NCBI RefSeq assembly: GCF_005160265.1
Contig: NZ_CP039865.1
Coordinates: 4,813,001-4,877,000, forward strand
Reading direction: 5' to 3'
DNA length: 64,000 nucleotides
Source: Phreatobacter aquaticus
Lineage (GTDB): Bacteria; Pseudomonadota; Alphaproteobacteria; Rhizobiales; Phreatobacteraceae
Shown here: positions 1-8,726 of the stretch, in pieces
Layout of the letters: each line of letters begins with the position of its first letter
Position numbering within the stretch: position 1 is the stretch's first letter
Translations under genes and position numbers: made by a program
Notes under the pieces: model-generated
Database searches by the model: none
What the model was told of the DNA's origin: nothing
The model's input: only the letters and a program-made list of their open reading frames with translations

Positions 1-28
1 CACCATCGCCCAGGCGAGGAACCCGGAC

Positions 29-736
29 ATGCTCCACATCCCCGCGGGCGAAGACCTCGGCATGTCACCGGACTACCTCTCGCCCGGGCGCTTCATCGAT
101 TCCGATCATCCGAGCATTCGCGCCTTCGCGGTGGAGGCCATCGGCCAGGCGACCACCGACCGCGACAAGGCCGTCGCGCTGTTCTATCGCGTCCGCGACG
201 GCTGGCGGTATGACCCCTTCGACCTGAAGCTGACCCACGCACACCACACCGCGAGCCAGGTGCTGCAGGCCAACCACGGCTATTGCATCACCAAGGCCGT
301 GCTGCTGGCTGCCCTCGCCCGCGCGGTTGGCATTCCCTCGGCCATCGGCCTCGCCGATGTCACCAACCACCTGTCCTCGGAAAAGCTCACCCGGCAGATG
401 GGCGGCAGCAACCTGTTCGTCGATCATGGCTTTGCGCTGATGCGCATCGACGGCCAATGGGTGAAGGCGGCACCTGCCTTCAACATCGAACTGTGCAACC
501 GCTTCGGCGTCGCACCGACCGAATTCGATGGCACAAGCGACGCCATCCTGCAGGAATTCGACGCTGGCGGCCGCAAGCACATGGAATATGTCCGCCATCA
601 CGGATCGTGGGCCGACCTGCCCTTCGACAAGATCGAACGCGACTTCCACGCCGCCTATCCGGACAGCCCGCTGATCGCCGACGCCTATTCGGCGGCCGAA
701 ACCCGCGCGGGTGCCGGCGACCCGTTCAACGGCTGA
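29..736 (+). CDS. Transglutaminase-like domain protein
   Basis: This 235-residue protein has a transglutaminase-like (papain-fold) core. The Cys is in HGYCITKA (about residue 86) and the His in DHGFALM (about 133), followed by a WVKAAPAFN segment where the family normally carries its third polar residue. Such stand-alone bacterial proteins are thought to act as peptidases or amide hydrolases; the substrate is unknown. No signal peptide is seen, so it is probably cytoplasmic. The start at 29 has a GAGGAA ribosome site seven bases upstream. The frame is open to the window edge, however, and a second ATG lies at 62, so the true start could differ. It converges with the nitroreductase 12 bases away. 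Confidence 0.8.
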   Translation: MLHIPAGEDLGMSPDYLSPGRFIDSDHPSIRAFAVEAIGQATTDRDKAVALFYRVRDGWRYDPFDLKLTHAHHTASQVLQANHGYCITKAVLLAALARAVGIPSAIGLADVTNHLSSEKLTRQMGGSNLFVDHGFALMRIDGQWVKAAPAFNIELCNRFGVAPTEFDGTSDAILQEFDAGGRKHMEYVRHHGSWADLPFDKIERDFHAAYPDSPLIADAYSAAETRAGAGDPFNG

Positions 737-748
737 GCCACACGATCG

Positions 749-1444
749 TCAGTCCACGAAGTGGACGACCTCGTCCAGGCTCGCCCGCGCTGTCCGATAG
801 CCGTTGACGGGCGCAGCCTCGTCGGCGAGGCCAAAAGCAATGCCGCAGACCACCCTGCGGTCATCGGCGATGCCGAAATGGGCGCGGATTGCATCCGAAT
901 AGACCGCGAGCGCAGCCTGCGCGATCGTCGCCACGCCCAGCGCACGGGCGGCCGTCATGAAATTCGAGACATAGGCGCCGCAATCGACGGCACCATAGGG
1001 ACCCAGAGGCTCGTCGGCGGTGATGATCGCCGCATGCGGCGCGTCGAACAGCTCGTAATTGCGCAGACTCTGGCGCGCATAGGCCGCCTTGTCGCCGCGT
1101 ACCACGCCGACTGCATCATAGAGCTGGAAACCGCAGGCCCGGCGCCGCTCCAGCGCGGCACCTCGATATTCCCGCGGGAACGGAAAGTCGCTAGCCGGCG
1201 GATCAGACCGCGAGGCCTTCTCAACCATCATCGCCCTGAAGCGCTCGACAGCTGGCCCACTGGCGATCACCACCTGCCAGGGCTGGGTGTTGTTCCAGGA
1301 GGCGGTCTTCTGCGCCACGCGCAGGATCGTCTCGATGGTCGGACGTGGCAGCGGCTCGGGCAGGAAGGCGCGGCAGCTGTGCCGCGCGGTCATGAGCCGA
1401 TCAAGGACATCCAGATCTGTCTCGCGTGTCGAGGGCTGGTCCAT
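749..1444 (-). CDS. Nitroreductase family protein
   Basis: This 231-residue flavoprotein belongs to the FMN-dependent nitroreductase fold. The N-terminal RHSCRAF motif matches the phosphate-binding Arg/Ser segment, and WNNTQPWQVV (about residues 50-60) matches the conserved Asn-x-Gln-Pro-Trp loop. AHFGIADDRRVVCGIAFG near the C-terminus is typical of the family. Members reduce nitro groups, quinones or other electron-poor compounds with NAD(P)H. I took the ATG at 1444 (MDQPSTR) rather than a TTG at 1474. It follows the catabolic cluster in the same direction after a 139-base gap, so it may be its last gene or independent. Exact substrate unknown. Confidence 0.88.
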   Translation of the reverse strand: MDQPSTRETDLDVLDRLMTARHSCRAFLPEPLPRPTIETILRVAQKTASWNNTQPWQVVIASGPAVERFRAMMVEKASRSDPPASDFPFPREYRGAALERRRACGFQLYDAVGVVRGDKAAYARQSLRNYELFDAPHAAIITADEPLGPYGAVDCGAYVSNFMTAARALGVATIAQAALAVYSDAIRAHFGIADDRRVVCGIAFGLADEAAPVNGYRTARASLDEVVHFVD

Positions 1445-1583
1445 GCTCTGATGATCTCGATTGATATGGCCCAACGCGTCGGGCCGACGGGCGCGAAGCC
1501 TCGCGGCCTATGCCCGTCTTGGCAATATCCCTCATTCGGCATCTAGCCAGCCACCGTCCGGAACGGCGAGCGGCAAGAGACGA

Positions 1584-2546
1584 CTATTGCGCGACCATTC
1601 CCGCCTTGGCAGCAACGTCCTTCCAGAGTGCAATCTGTGCAGTGACCTTCCGCGTCATTTCCTCGGGCGTGCTGGCGCTCGGATAGCCGCCGAGCGAGGC
1701 AAGTCGCGCACGGACTTCCGTTGAATCAACAGCCTGCCGGATGGCCGCATTCAGACGGTCGAGCACCGGGCGCGGAATGTTCTGGGGGGCGGCGAAGCCG
1801 ATCCAGGCCATCATTTCAAGGCCCGGCGAAACGCTCTCCGACAGTGTTGGTACGGCAGGGGTCGTTGCCCAACGGCGGGGCCCGGTCACGGCCAAGGCCC
1901 GCAGCTTGCCATCCTCGATGGACGACAGGACGGCGGCTCCAGGCGCGATGATGAAGTCGACGCTGCTGCCGAGCACTCCGGTGATCGCCCCTGAATCGCC
2001 GCGGTAGGGAACATGGACGAACTTCACGCCAAGCGTGCTCGACATCAATTCAAGGCCCATGTGGTGGCCGGTCCCCACACCGGCCGTTCCTGCGGTCAAG
2101 GTCCCCGGCTTGGCGCGCGCCTCCGCGACGAGATCCTGAATGGTCCGGAACCGGGAGGCTTCATTGACGACGATGAAGAAGGGGAAGTCCGTCACCATCG
2201 ACAGGAACTGGAAGTCAGCCACCGGGTCGAAGTTCTGCGCCCGGATCAGGGCCGGCGAAATGGCGTGGGCTGTGGTCAGCAGGACGATCGTGTATCCGTC
2301 CGCGTCCGCCCGCGCGGTCGCCTGCGAGGCGATATTGCCGCCAGCGCCGGGACGCGGCTCGACGATGAGGCTCTGCCCCAGGATCTTCCGCATCTCCTCG
2401 GCCATGATCCGCGCGACGATGTCGGCATTGCCTCCCGCGGCAAAGCCGTGGAGCACCCGGATCGGGCGATTGGGAAAGTCATTGGCCGCAACGGGCGAGG
2501 CCAGCGCGCAGAGACCCGCCAGCAGGGCCACCAGGATCTTCGACAT
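1584..2546 (-). CDS. Tripartite tricarboxylate transporter substrate-binding protein (Bug family)
   Basis: This 320-residue periplasmic binding protein starts with a Sec signal peptide (MSKILVALLAGLCALASPVAA, then Asn-Asp). It carries Bug-family hallmarks: FPNRPIRVLHGFAAGGNAD near the mature N-terminus, then RPGAGGNIASQ and ADGYT. Bug proteins capture small carboxylates for TctAB-type permeases, but no tctA or tctB gene is nearby, so it is an orphan receptor that would use a permease elsewhere. The start at 2546 has GGAGG five bases upstream; an upstream extension has no signal peptide. It is the distal gene of the leftward cluster from the VOC dioxygenase and may bind the pathway substrate. 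Confidence 0.9.
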   Translation of the reverse strand: MSKILVALLAGLCALASPVAANDFPNRPIRVLHGFAAGGNADIVARIMAEEMRKILGQSLIVEPRPGAGGNIASQATARADADGYTIVLLTTAHAISPALIRAQNFDPVADFQFLSMVTDFPFFIVVNEASRFRTIQDLVAEARAKPGTLTAGTAGVGTGHHMGLELMSSTLGVKFVHVPYRGDSGAITGVLGSSVDFIIAPGAAVLSSIEDGKLRALAVTGPRRWATTPAVPTLSESVSPGLEMMAWIGFAAPQNIPRPVLDRLNAAIRQAVDSTEVRARLASLGGYPSASTPEEMTRKVTAQIALWKDVAAKAGMVAQ

Positions 2547-2628
2547 TGTTTCCTCCGAGGTCTGTTCTTGTTGTTCGTGGCATTCGCGACCTGCGTTGGG
2601 CAGATCGGGGCAAGAGACTGACGCTCGC

Positions 2629-3687
2629 TCAAGCCAGTTCGGCAGGCACTGCGGCTCCCAATGTGTTGGCAAGCGTCACGAGACGCGACGCAGTTCCGGC
2701 GGCCAAAGGAATGCCGGCGGCAAGGCGCCTGCGGCGCTCGCCATCACCGCGCTCACCGGGCAGCAGGACGGCTTCCGTCCCGGCCGCCGCCGGCAACGCC
2801 TTGATGGCGGCCGTGAGTTCGCTCACGCCCTTGGCAAACTGAGCCTCGGCTCCGAAGGCCGTCGGATCGAGCGCGACGACCACGCCATTCCCGCCGGGCT
2901 CCTTCGCTCCATTCAACGCAGCCGCGATCAAGGGATTGCCGACGAGAACGCTGGAGAGAACCTCGATCATCAGGGACAGGCCGGTCCCTTTCGGTCCGGC
3001 CATTGGCAGGACCGCTTTCACCTGCGCGGGATCGGTCGTTTCTCGTCCCTCGGCATCCACGGCCCAGCCGAGTGGGATCATTCGGCCAGCATCCTTGGCA
3101 GCCGTGATCTTGCCGGCGGCAACAGCCGCGGTCGACATGTCGAAGACGAGCGGATGGCTGGGATCGGCCGTTGGTGTTGCGATCGCCAGCGGATTGGTGG
3201 AGACGCCCTCGGCCTGAGACCCATGGTAGATCATCAACGGCTTCGACGCCGTCATCACCATGGCGACAAGGCCGCCGAGCGCGATCTTTTCTGCATAGAA
3301 TCCGATCGCGCCGGCATGTGTGATGCGCTTGACGACGCACCAGCCGACACCATGATCACGGGCCTGCCCCATGGCCGCTTCTGTCGCGACATTCATCGCC
3401 ACCGCGCCAGGGGCCTGGTCGGCATCCAGAACCGAGACGGCTCCGCGCCCGGCGACCTGCCGGACCTGCGCCTTCGGGTTGATCAGACCAAGCCCGACCA
3501 TCTCGACATAGCGTGGAATGCGCAACACGCCGTGGGACTCCACGCCTCGCAGATTGGCCCAGACCAGCATGGCTGCTGTCTCGGCCGCATGATCCGGCGC
3601 AAAACCGCCAGCCGCCAGAAGATCGGCGGCGAACCGCTCCAGCGCATCAGCTGCAATTCGGCGCTGTCCACCGGGCGCTGCCATCAT
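2629..3687 (-). CDS. Malate/L-lactate dehydrogenase family oxidoreductase (Ldh_2 type)
   Basis: This 352-residue protein belongs to the NAD(P)-dependent malate/L-sulfolactate/ureidoglycolate dehydrogenase family, which has its own fold distinct from classical LDH. Diagnostic segments are LRGVESHGVLRIPRY (about residues 48-62, with the catalytic-region His), ITHAGAIGFYAEKIA, GVSTNPLAIATP and GPKGTGLSLMIEVLSSVL. The reaction is oxidation of a 2-hydroxy acid to a 2-oxo acid, or the reverse; substrate not predictable. The hydrolase gene upstream ends at the first base of this gene (TGATG junction), so the two are translationally coupled. Two ATG codons in a row at 3687 and 3684 leave the start uncertain by one residue. 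Confidence 0.9.
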   Translation of the reverse strand: MMAAPGGQRRIAADALERFAADLLAAGGFAPDHAAETAAMLVWANLRGVESHGVLRIPRYVEMVGLGLINPKAQVRQVAGRGAVSVLDADQAPGAVAMNVATEAAMGQARDHGVGWCVVKRITHAGAIGFYAEKIALGGLVAMVMTASKPLMIYHGSQAEGVSTNPLAIATPTADPSHPLVFDMSTAAVAAGKITAAKDAGRMIPLGWAVDAEGRETTDPAQVKAVLPMAGPKGTGLSLMIEVLSSVLVGNPLIAAALNGAKEPGGNGVVVALDPTAFGAEAQFAKGVSELTAAIKALPAAAGTEAVLLPGERGDGERRRRLAAGIPLAAGTASRLVTLANTLGAAVPAELA

Positions 3688-4568
3688 CAGGCTCCCAGCG
3701 GGCTCGGCAGATATTTATCGAGCCAGCCCTTGAGGATGGACTTGGTGCGCGGCGCATCCTGCGGCGACAGCGGGAAATGCGACGTACCGGTCACGAGCAA
3801 CAATTCAGCCGGCTGGCCGGCCTTCTCGTACATGCGGATCGACTGCTCGGTCGGCGTGATCGTGTCGTTCGCGGTGTGGAAGAACAGGATGGGCCGGGGC
3901 GAGATGTCTGCGACAACGTCGTCGGCGCGGAAGTTGTACATGCTCCACGCGGTCTCGACCGGAATTTCCATGATCGCTTTGGGCGACAGATTCTTCCGCA
4001 GATGTTCGGGGATCGGGACCGCGTCGAAGCGCGAGATCCACATGCTCTGGCCGGTCTCGCGCTTGTGGCGCCGGCCCTGCTCCAGCAGGCCGGTGAATTT
4101 CGCCCAGGCCTCGGGCGTCGGGTGCTGGCCGCGGAACTTGCGCTCGCCGTCGCCCCAGCCGCAGGACGAGATGACACAGGCAAAGCGGCTGTCGATACCG
4201 GCGGCGTAGACGGCCACTGCAGCACCGAAACTGTGCCCCAGCACACCGATCCGTGCGGGATCAACCTCCTCGCGCGCCTGCAGAAAGGTCAGCGCGTTCT
4301 TGGCATCGGCGACCTGATCGAAACATCTGACCTGAGCGCGCTCGCCCTCGCTTTCGCCGCAGCAGCGGAAATCGAAACGCAGCGCGACATAGCCCATCTC
4401 TTCGAGCATACGCGCCTGGATCTCGGCATGGGATTCGTCCTTCGAACCGACGAAACCGTGCAGGACGATGAAGGCCGGCAGCCGCTGTCCGGCCTTGCGG
4501 CCTTCCGGAACGTGAAGCACGGCGGACAGCTTCAGGCCATCCGAGTGGAACGTGAGCTTTTCTTCCAT
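3687..4568 (-). CDS. Alpha/beta hydrolase (dienelactone-hydrolase/peptidase-like)
   Basis: This 293-residue alpha/beta hydrolase shows HGFVGSKDESH (oxyanion region), the nucleophile elbow GHSFGAA, an Asp in HTANDTITP and the catalytic His in GTSHFPLSP. FRCCGESEGE precedes the elbow as in esterases of the acyl-aminoacyl-peptidase/DLH type. It is probably a cytoplasmic esterase or C-C/lactone hydrolase. The start at 4568 has a GAGGA site eight bases upstream; a longer reading to 4700 overlaps the preceding gene and looks non-coding. It lies 64 bases after the dioxygenase gene and overlaps the dehydrogenase by one base, so a role in processing a ring-cleavage product is a reasonable inference. 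Confidence 0.88.
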   Translation of the reverse strand: MEEKLTFHSDGLKLSAVLHVPEGRKAGQRLPAFIVLHGFVGSKDESHAEIQARMLEEMGYVALRFDFRCCGESEGERAQVRCFDQVADAKNALTFLQAREEVDPARIGVLGHSFGAAVAVYAAGIDSRFACVISSCGWGDGERKFRGQHPTPEAWAKFTGLLEQGRRHKRETGQSMWISRFDAVPIPEHLRKNLSPKAIMEIPVETAWSMYNFRADDVVADISPRPILFFHTANDTITPTEQSIRMYEKAGQPAELLLVTGTSHFPLSPQDAPRTKSILKGWLDKYLPSPLGA

Positions 4569-4632
4569 GGCGAAATCCTCAGATGGGGCCTCATGGGCGC
4601 CCGGGAACTGGCGTGACCGTTTGGCGGCCGGC

Positions 4633-5535
4633 TCAGGCAACCGCTGCGAAGGGGAAATAGAACTCGCGCCATTCGGGCGGCGCGGGCGTTCCCCAGACAT
4701 TCATGACGCGCACATTGCCGGGGCGGGCGAGATTGGTGATGACATTCGGCTCGAAATTGGCGTCATCGGCGACCAGCGCCATACCACTGGAACATTCCAT
4801 CATCGCGCCGGCCGGATCGACGTAATAGGAATAGAGATTGTCGCCCGGACGATGGCGGCCGGGCCCCCAGAGCAGCTGCTTGTCGAAACGATCGAGCGTG
4901 TCACCAAGCCGGATGAACTGGCTGGTGTCCAGGAACTCGAAAGACACGTGGTGGAGGCCGACCTTGCCCTTCACCAGGCCAAGGATGTGGTGCTGGCGGT
5001 TGCCGCCGTACATCCAGCTGAGGCTGTCATTGGCCATCCGCTCGGACAGGCGAAGCCCGCCGATCGCTTCAAGCTGGGCGCGGGTTGCATTCGGGTCGGG
5101 CGTCAACAGGTTGATGTGATCCATCCGGTTCGCACCGACGCCATAGGTCGCATTGCGCCGCGAATAGATGCTGTCCCGGATCGGTGTGTGGATCTCGAAA
5201 CGGAGCCCCTCCGGCGTGATGAAGGTGAAGCCGGCCGCCATGCAGTCGAGGCTAGGCTCACGGCTCACGACCTTGCAATTGACCGATGCAACGCGCGCCT
5301 CCGCGGCGCGGACATCGTCGGTGGTCAAGGCCTCCAGGCCGATCGTGTGGGCAGAGTTCTCGTCGGCATGGACGAGGACAAGTTCGGCGGCTCGTCCATT
5401 GGAGCTCAGCCAGGTCTGCCCGCTCCCCTCACGCGTCACCCGCAGGCCGAGGATCTGGGTCGCCTCGGTGACCACCGCATCGGCGACATTGGTATTGATC
5501 TTCATGTGCCCGATCGCATGAACCAGATGGGTCAT
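4633..5535 (-). CDS. VOC family protein, extradiol dioxygenase-like
   Basis: This 300-residue protein has two vicinal-oxygen-chelate modules like type I extradiol (catechol 2,3-) dioxygenases. The iron ligands of the C-terminal module appear present: His in NRMDHINLL (about residue 139), His in GLHHVSFEF (about 195) and Glu in AMMECSSG (about 248). SYYVDPAGAMMECSSG closely matches the active-site strand of ring-cleaving enzymes. It should cleave a catecholic or similar ring with O2 and Fe(II). It is first in the leftward cluster, starts at an ATG at 5535, and faces the GntR regulator across a 393-base intergenic region. Substrate unknown. Confidence 0.88.
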   Translation of the reverse strand: MTHLVHAIGHMKINTNVADAVVTEATQILGLRVTREGSGQTWLSSNGRAAELVLVHADENSAHTIGLEALTTDDVRAAEARVASVNCKVVSREPSLDCMAAGFTFITPEGLRFEIHTPIRDSIYSRRNATYGVGANRMDHINLLTPDPNATRAQLEAIGGLRLSERMANDSLSWMYGGNRQHHILGLVKGKVGLHHVSFEFLDTSQFIRLGDTLDRFDKQLLWGPGRHRPGDNLYSYYVDPAGAMMECSSGMALVADDANFEPNVITNLARPGNVRVMNVWGTPAPPEWREFYFPFAAVA

Positions 5536-5597
5536 GGCAGCGTCTCCCCCATATTTGTTGGCTGAGTCCTAGCTCACGCCCCGCCGCCAATCAATCC

Positions 5598-5756
5598 ATT
5601 TTCGACTGAAGCATCGATTTTCGAAAATACGGACAATGGTGGCGGGCGATGGAAGCTCCGCCTCAATCTCCCCAGGCGAACGCCTTACCAGCGTACAACT
5701 CCTGACCTTTCACAGTCTGCAGGCACGAGTGGCTCGCATCCAAGGATTTTCGAAAT
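5598..5756. promoter_or_regulatory. Candidate GntR operator: three ATTTTCGA elements
   Basis: The element ATTTTCGA occurs three times between the divergent dioxygenase and GntR genes: 5598-5605, 5617-5624 and 5746-5753. The second copy is half of a perfect 12-base palindrome, ATTTTCGAAAAT (5617-5628), and the third is part of ATTTTCGAAAT (5746-5756). FCD-type GntR proteins usually bind short palindromes of this kind in their own divergent promoter. The rest of this 393-base gap holds no gene I can support. The binding itself is inferred. Confidence 0.45.
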
Positions 5757-5928
5757 TAGATCGGAATTGCGCTGCAGGTGCGAAGCTGCGATACAGGAGC
5801 CGGGCATTGTCGGCAATGCCCGCCGGAGCTTGGGGAACGGGGGACCGTTGGCGTGTCCTCCGCAACCTTCAATCCGAACTGGCAGTTCTGCCAGTGTGTG
5901 GATGCCGCAGGGCCGACGGAGCCTCTCG

Positions 5929-6666
5929 ATGGCCGCCAAGACGGAACCGAAAGCAACTGAGGAAACGCGGGCGGGCGATGTGCTGCACCGCATGCGGCTC
6001 GACATCATCAGCTGCACCCTGAAGCCCGGGACCCGGCTGCGCTTCGAGGCCTTGAAGGAGCTCTATGCCGTCAGCTTCTCGACCCTGCGTGAGGCCCTGT
6101 CGCGGCTGGTGGCTGAAGGACTGGTGCTGAGCGAAGGGCAGCGAGGCTTCATGGTCGCGCCGCTCTATCTATCCGATCTGGAGGATCTGACCAATGTGCG
6201 GGTGCTCGTCGATCAGGAATGCATAAGCCGCTCGATCATTCATGGCGATGACGATTGGGAAGCCGAGATCATGGCGGCCTTCCACCGCATGGACCGCCTG
6301 AAGGAGCGGCTGGGCGACCACTATTTCCTGTCCGACGAATGGTCGGTTTTGCATGGCGGCTTTCATCGATCCCTGGTCAACGCCTGCCAGTCGCCGACCC
6401 TGCTCGATTTCCGGGACAAGCTGTTCCAGCGCGCGAACCGATATCAACGCATGTCGTGCCAGTTCCGGACGAAATGGCGGCCGAAGGACGTCGAACACCG
6501 CACGCTCATGGAAGCCATCATTGCCCGCGATGCGGTTGGCGCCCGGAGCCTGATCGAGCGCCATATGCGCGAGACGACCGAGAACGTCATTCAATATGCC
6601 GGCCAGTTCCTCAGTCCCGAACCGGTCGGGACATGGAAGGGCGGCCAGACTCTGGCAGCGGAATAG
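5929..6666 (+). CDS. GntR family transcriptional regulator (FCD subfamily)
   Basis: This 245-residue regulator has an N-terminal winged helix (about residues 12-80) whose recognition helix region is SFSTLREALSRLVAEGLV. A C-terminal FCD ligand domain follows, with Asp/His metal-site features such as DEWSVLHGGFHRSLVNACQSP and HRTLMEAIIARD. FCD regulators respond to small organic acids and usually repress a neighbouring catabolic operon. The start at 5929 has GGAG eight bases upstream. It is transcribed away from the dioxygenase-hydrolase-dehydrogenase-Bug cluster, the classic layout for a local regulator. Confidence 0.92.
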   Translation: MAAKTEPKATEETRAGDVLHRMRLDIISCTLKPGTRLRFEALKELYAVSFSTLREALSRLVAEGLVLSEGQRGFMVAPLYLSDLEDLTNVRVLVDQECISRSIIHGDDDWEAEIMAAFHRMDRLKERLGDHYFLSDEWSVLHGGFHRSLVNACQSPTLLDFRDKLFQRANRYQRMSCQFRTKWRPKDVEHRTLMEAIIARDAVGARSLIERHMRETTENVIQYAGQFLSPEPVGTWKGGQTLAAE

Positions 6667-6764
6667 GCGCTCCAGACCGGGGCGTGACGGGTCAAGGGCT
6701 TCGCCTTGCCTTGGTCAGTTTCAGACCGAAAGGCACAAAGCGAGTGGGGCTCAACCGGGCTCTG

Positions 6765-8726
6765 TCACCGCGCCAGCGCGTCCACCGGATCTAGCTTTGC
6801 CGCGGATCGCGCCGGCAGGAAGCCGAAGGCAAGGCCAATCAGGCTCGAGAAGCCGAAGGCGAGCGCGACCAGGACAGGCGAGTAGATCAGGGAAAAGCCC
6901 GAGACCAGGGCATTGAACACAAGCCCGAAGCCTAGCGCCGCAGCGATTCCGAGAATGCCGCCGATCAGGGTGATCAGTACGGCCTCGATGAGAAACTGCT
7001 CAAGGATGTCGCCGGAACGCCCGCCGACAGCAAGCCGGACACCGATCTCGCGGGTTCGTTCAACCACCGAAACCAGCATGATATTCATCACGCCGATGCC
7101 GCCCACGATGAGGGAGATGACCGCGATGGCCGCGACGAGCAGGGTCAAGAGCTCGGTCGTCGATGTGATGGTTCGGCGAATGTCGTCGGTGTTCAGGATG
7201 AAGAAGTCCCGGCGCCCGTGCCGCTGATCGAGGATGCGGGTCGCGGAGACCAGCGCTTCGCTGGACGGCGTGGCGTCACCAACGCGCAGGAGGATGCTGC
7301 GCAACGACGAGTCGCCGAGGAAACGCGCCTGCACCGTGGTGTAGGGGAGATAGACCGTCAGGTTCTGGCTGGCGCCGAAGCCGCTTTGCTGCGCCCCCGT
7401 GACGCCGACAATGCGGCAGGGCACCTTGCCGATCAGGATGATGGTGCCGATCGGACGCTCCGTCCTGAGCGGGAACAGCGTCCGGAATGTGTTGTCGTCG
7501 ATGACGACTTCCTGAGCGATCGAGCGCACGCTTTCGGCATCGAAGAAGCGTCCTTGCCGAATCTGCGTCCCCTTGACCGCGAAATAACGATCTCCCACGC
7601 CATTGACCATGACACTCGCCTCTGTCGAGCCCAGGCGGACAGTCGAGGATGTGGACACGGTTGGCGTGACATCGCCGGCGAACCGCTCCATCTGGAGCGC
7701 GCGAACATCATCCAGCACCAGCGTTTTGATCTTGCCGGACCGAACATCGCCGAAATCTGTCCCGGGGAAGATTTCCAGCGTGCTGGTGCCAAGGCTGCTG
7801 ATATTGGCAAGCACGCTCCGGCTCGTGCCTTGCCCAAGCGCCACGACGCTGAGCACCGACGCGATGCCGATGATGATGCCGAGCATGGTCAGGAAACTGC
7901 GCATCCGGTGCGCGTTCATCGCGATCAGAGCCATCCGGGCGGCTTCCCGCAAGCCGCCCAGCCGACCGGCTAGGCCCCGACGGCCCGCCCCCGTCTCGTT
8001 GCGGCCGTTGACTGAGGGGGCGGCAGTTTCCGCACCCTGTCGGACGTCGCTCACAATGTCGCCGTCGCTGATTTCGATCACCCGACGGGCATGGGCCGCA
8101 ACGCCAGCATCATGGGTGACGATGATCACCGTGTGCCCTTCGGCATTCAGCTCCTTCAGGATGTCCAGCACCTCGCTGCTGGTCTGCTTGTCGAGAGCCC
8201 CGGTCGGCTCGTCCGCCAGGATGACATCCGCACCGTTCATCAGCGAGCGCGCGATGGAGACACGCTGCTGCTGGCCGCCGGAGAGCTGGTTCGGTCGATG
8301 CATGAGCCGCGCGCCCATGCCCAGCCGCGACAGGAGGTCGGTTGCGCGCCGGTGTCTGGCGGCAGGTCCGCGGCCGCTGTAGATCGCAGGGATCTCGACA
8401 TTGTCCAGCGCGGTCAGCTCTTCGAGCAGGTGGTATCGCTGGAAAATGAAGCCGAAATGGTCGCGGCGCAGATCGGCCCGCTCGTCAGGCGACATGTCGG
8501 CAGCGCTCCGCCCGGCCACGCTGTATTCGCCGCTGGTGGGCCGGTCGAGACACCCCAGAATGTTCATCAATGTCGACTTGCCCGAGCCGGACGCGCCGAT
8601 GATCGCGACCATTTCGCCCGCCTCGATCGTCAGATTGATGTCCTTGAGCGCTGCGAACGTGTCCTCGCCGGTACGGAACTCGCGACGGATGTGCTTCAGA
8701 ACGAGCAGGGGCTGGCCCACGATCAC
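6765..8726 (-). CDS. macB: MacB-type ABC transporter, fused ATPase and permease
   Basis: This 653-residue fusion has an N-terminal ABC ATPase (about residues 1-235): Walker A GASGSGKST, signature LSGGQQQR and Walker B VILADEPTGAL. A MacB-type half follows with one membrane helix (about 275-300), a large periplasmic domain and three C-terminal helices of the FtsX fold. Together with the adaptor and channel genes it forms a tripartite machine expelling macrolides, lipopeptides or other substrates from the periplasm. The start is a GTG at 8726 overlapping the adaptor stop (GTGA), so the two are translationally coupled. The actual substrate is unknown. Confidence 0.95.
   Translation of the reverse strand: MIVGQPLLVLKHIRREFRTGEDTFAALKDINLTIEAGEMVAIIGASGSGKSTLMNILGCLDRPTSGEYSVAGRSAADMSPDERADLRRDHFGFIFQRYHLLEELTALDNVEIPAIYSGRGPAARHRRATDLLSRLGMGARLMHRPNQLSGGQQQRVSIARSLMNGADVILADEPTGALDKQTSSEVLDILKELNAEGHTVIIVTHDAGVAAHARRVIEISDGDIVSDVRQGAETAAPSVNGRNETGAGRRGLAGRLGGLREAARMALIAMNAHRMRSFLTMLGIIIGIASVLSVVALGQGTSRSVLANISSLGTSTLEIFPGTDFGDVRSGKIKTLVLDDVRALQMERFAGDVTPTVSTSSTVRLGSTEASVMVNGVGDRYFAVKGTQIRQGRFFDAESVRSIAQEVVIDDNTFRTLFPLRTERPIGTIILIGKVPCRIVGVTGAQQSGFGASQNLTVYLPYTTVQARFLGDSSLRSILLRVGDATPSSEALVSATRILDQRHGRRDFFILNTDDIRRTITSTTELLTLLVAAIAVISLIVGGIGVMNIMLVSVVERTREIGVRLAVGGRSGDILEQFLIEAVLITLIGGILGIAAALGFGLVFNALVSGFSLIYSPVLVALAFGFSSLIGLAFGFLPARSAAKLDPVDALAR

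Noticed and set aside
2140-4209. 689-codon plus-strand frame across the catabolic cluster
   Set aside because: It runs antisense to three overlapping genes with clear families and shows no motif.
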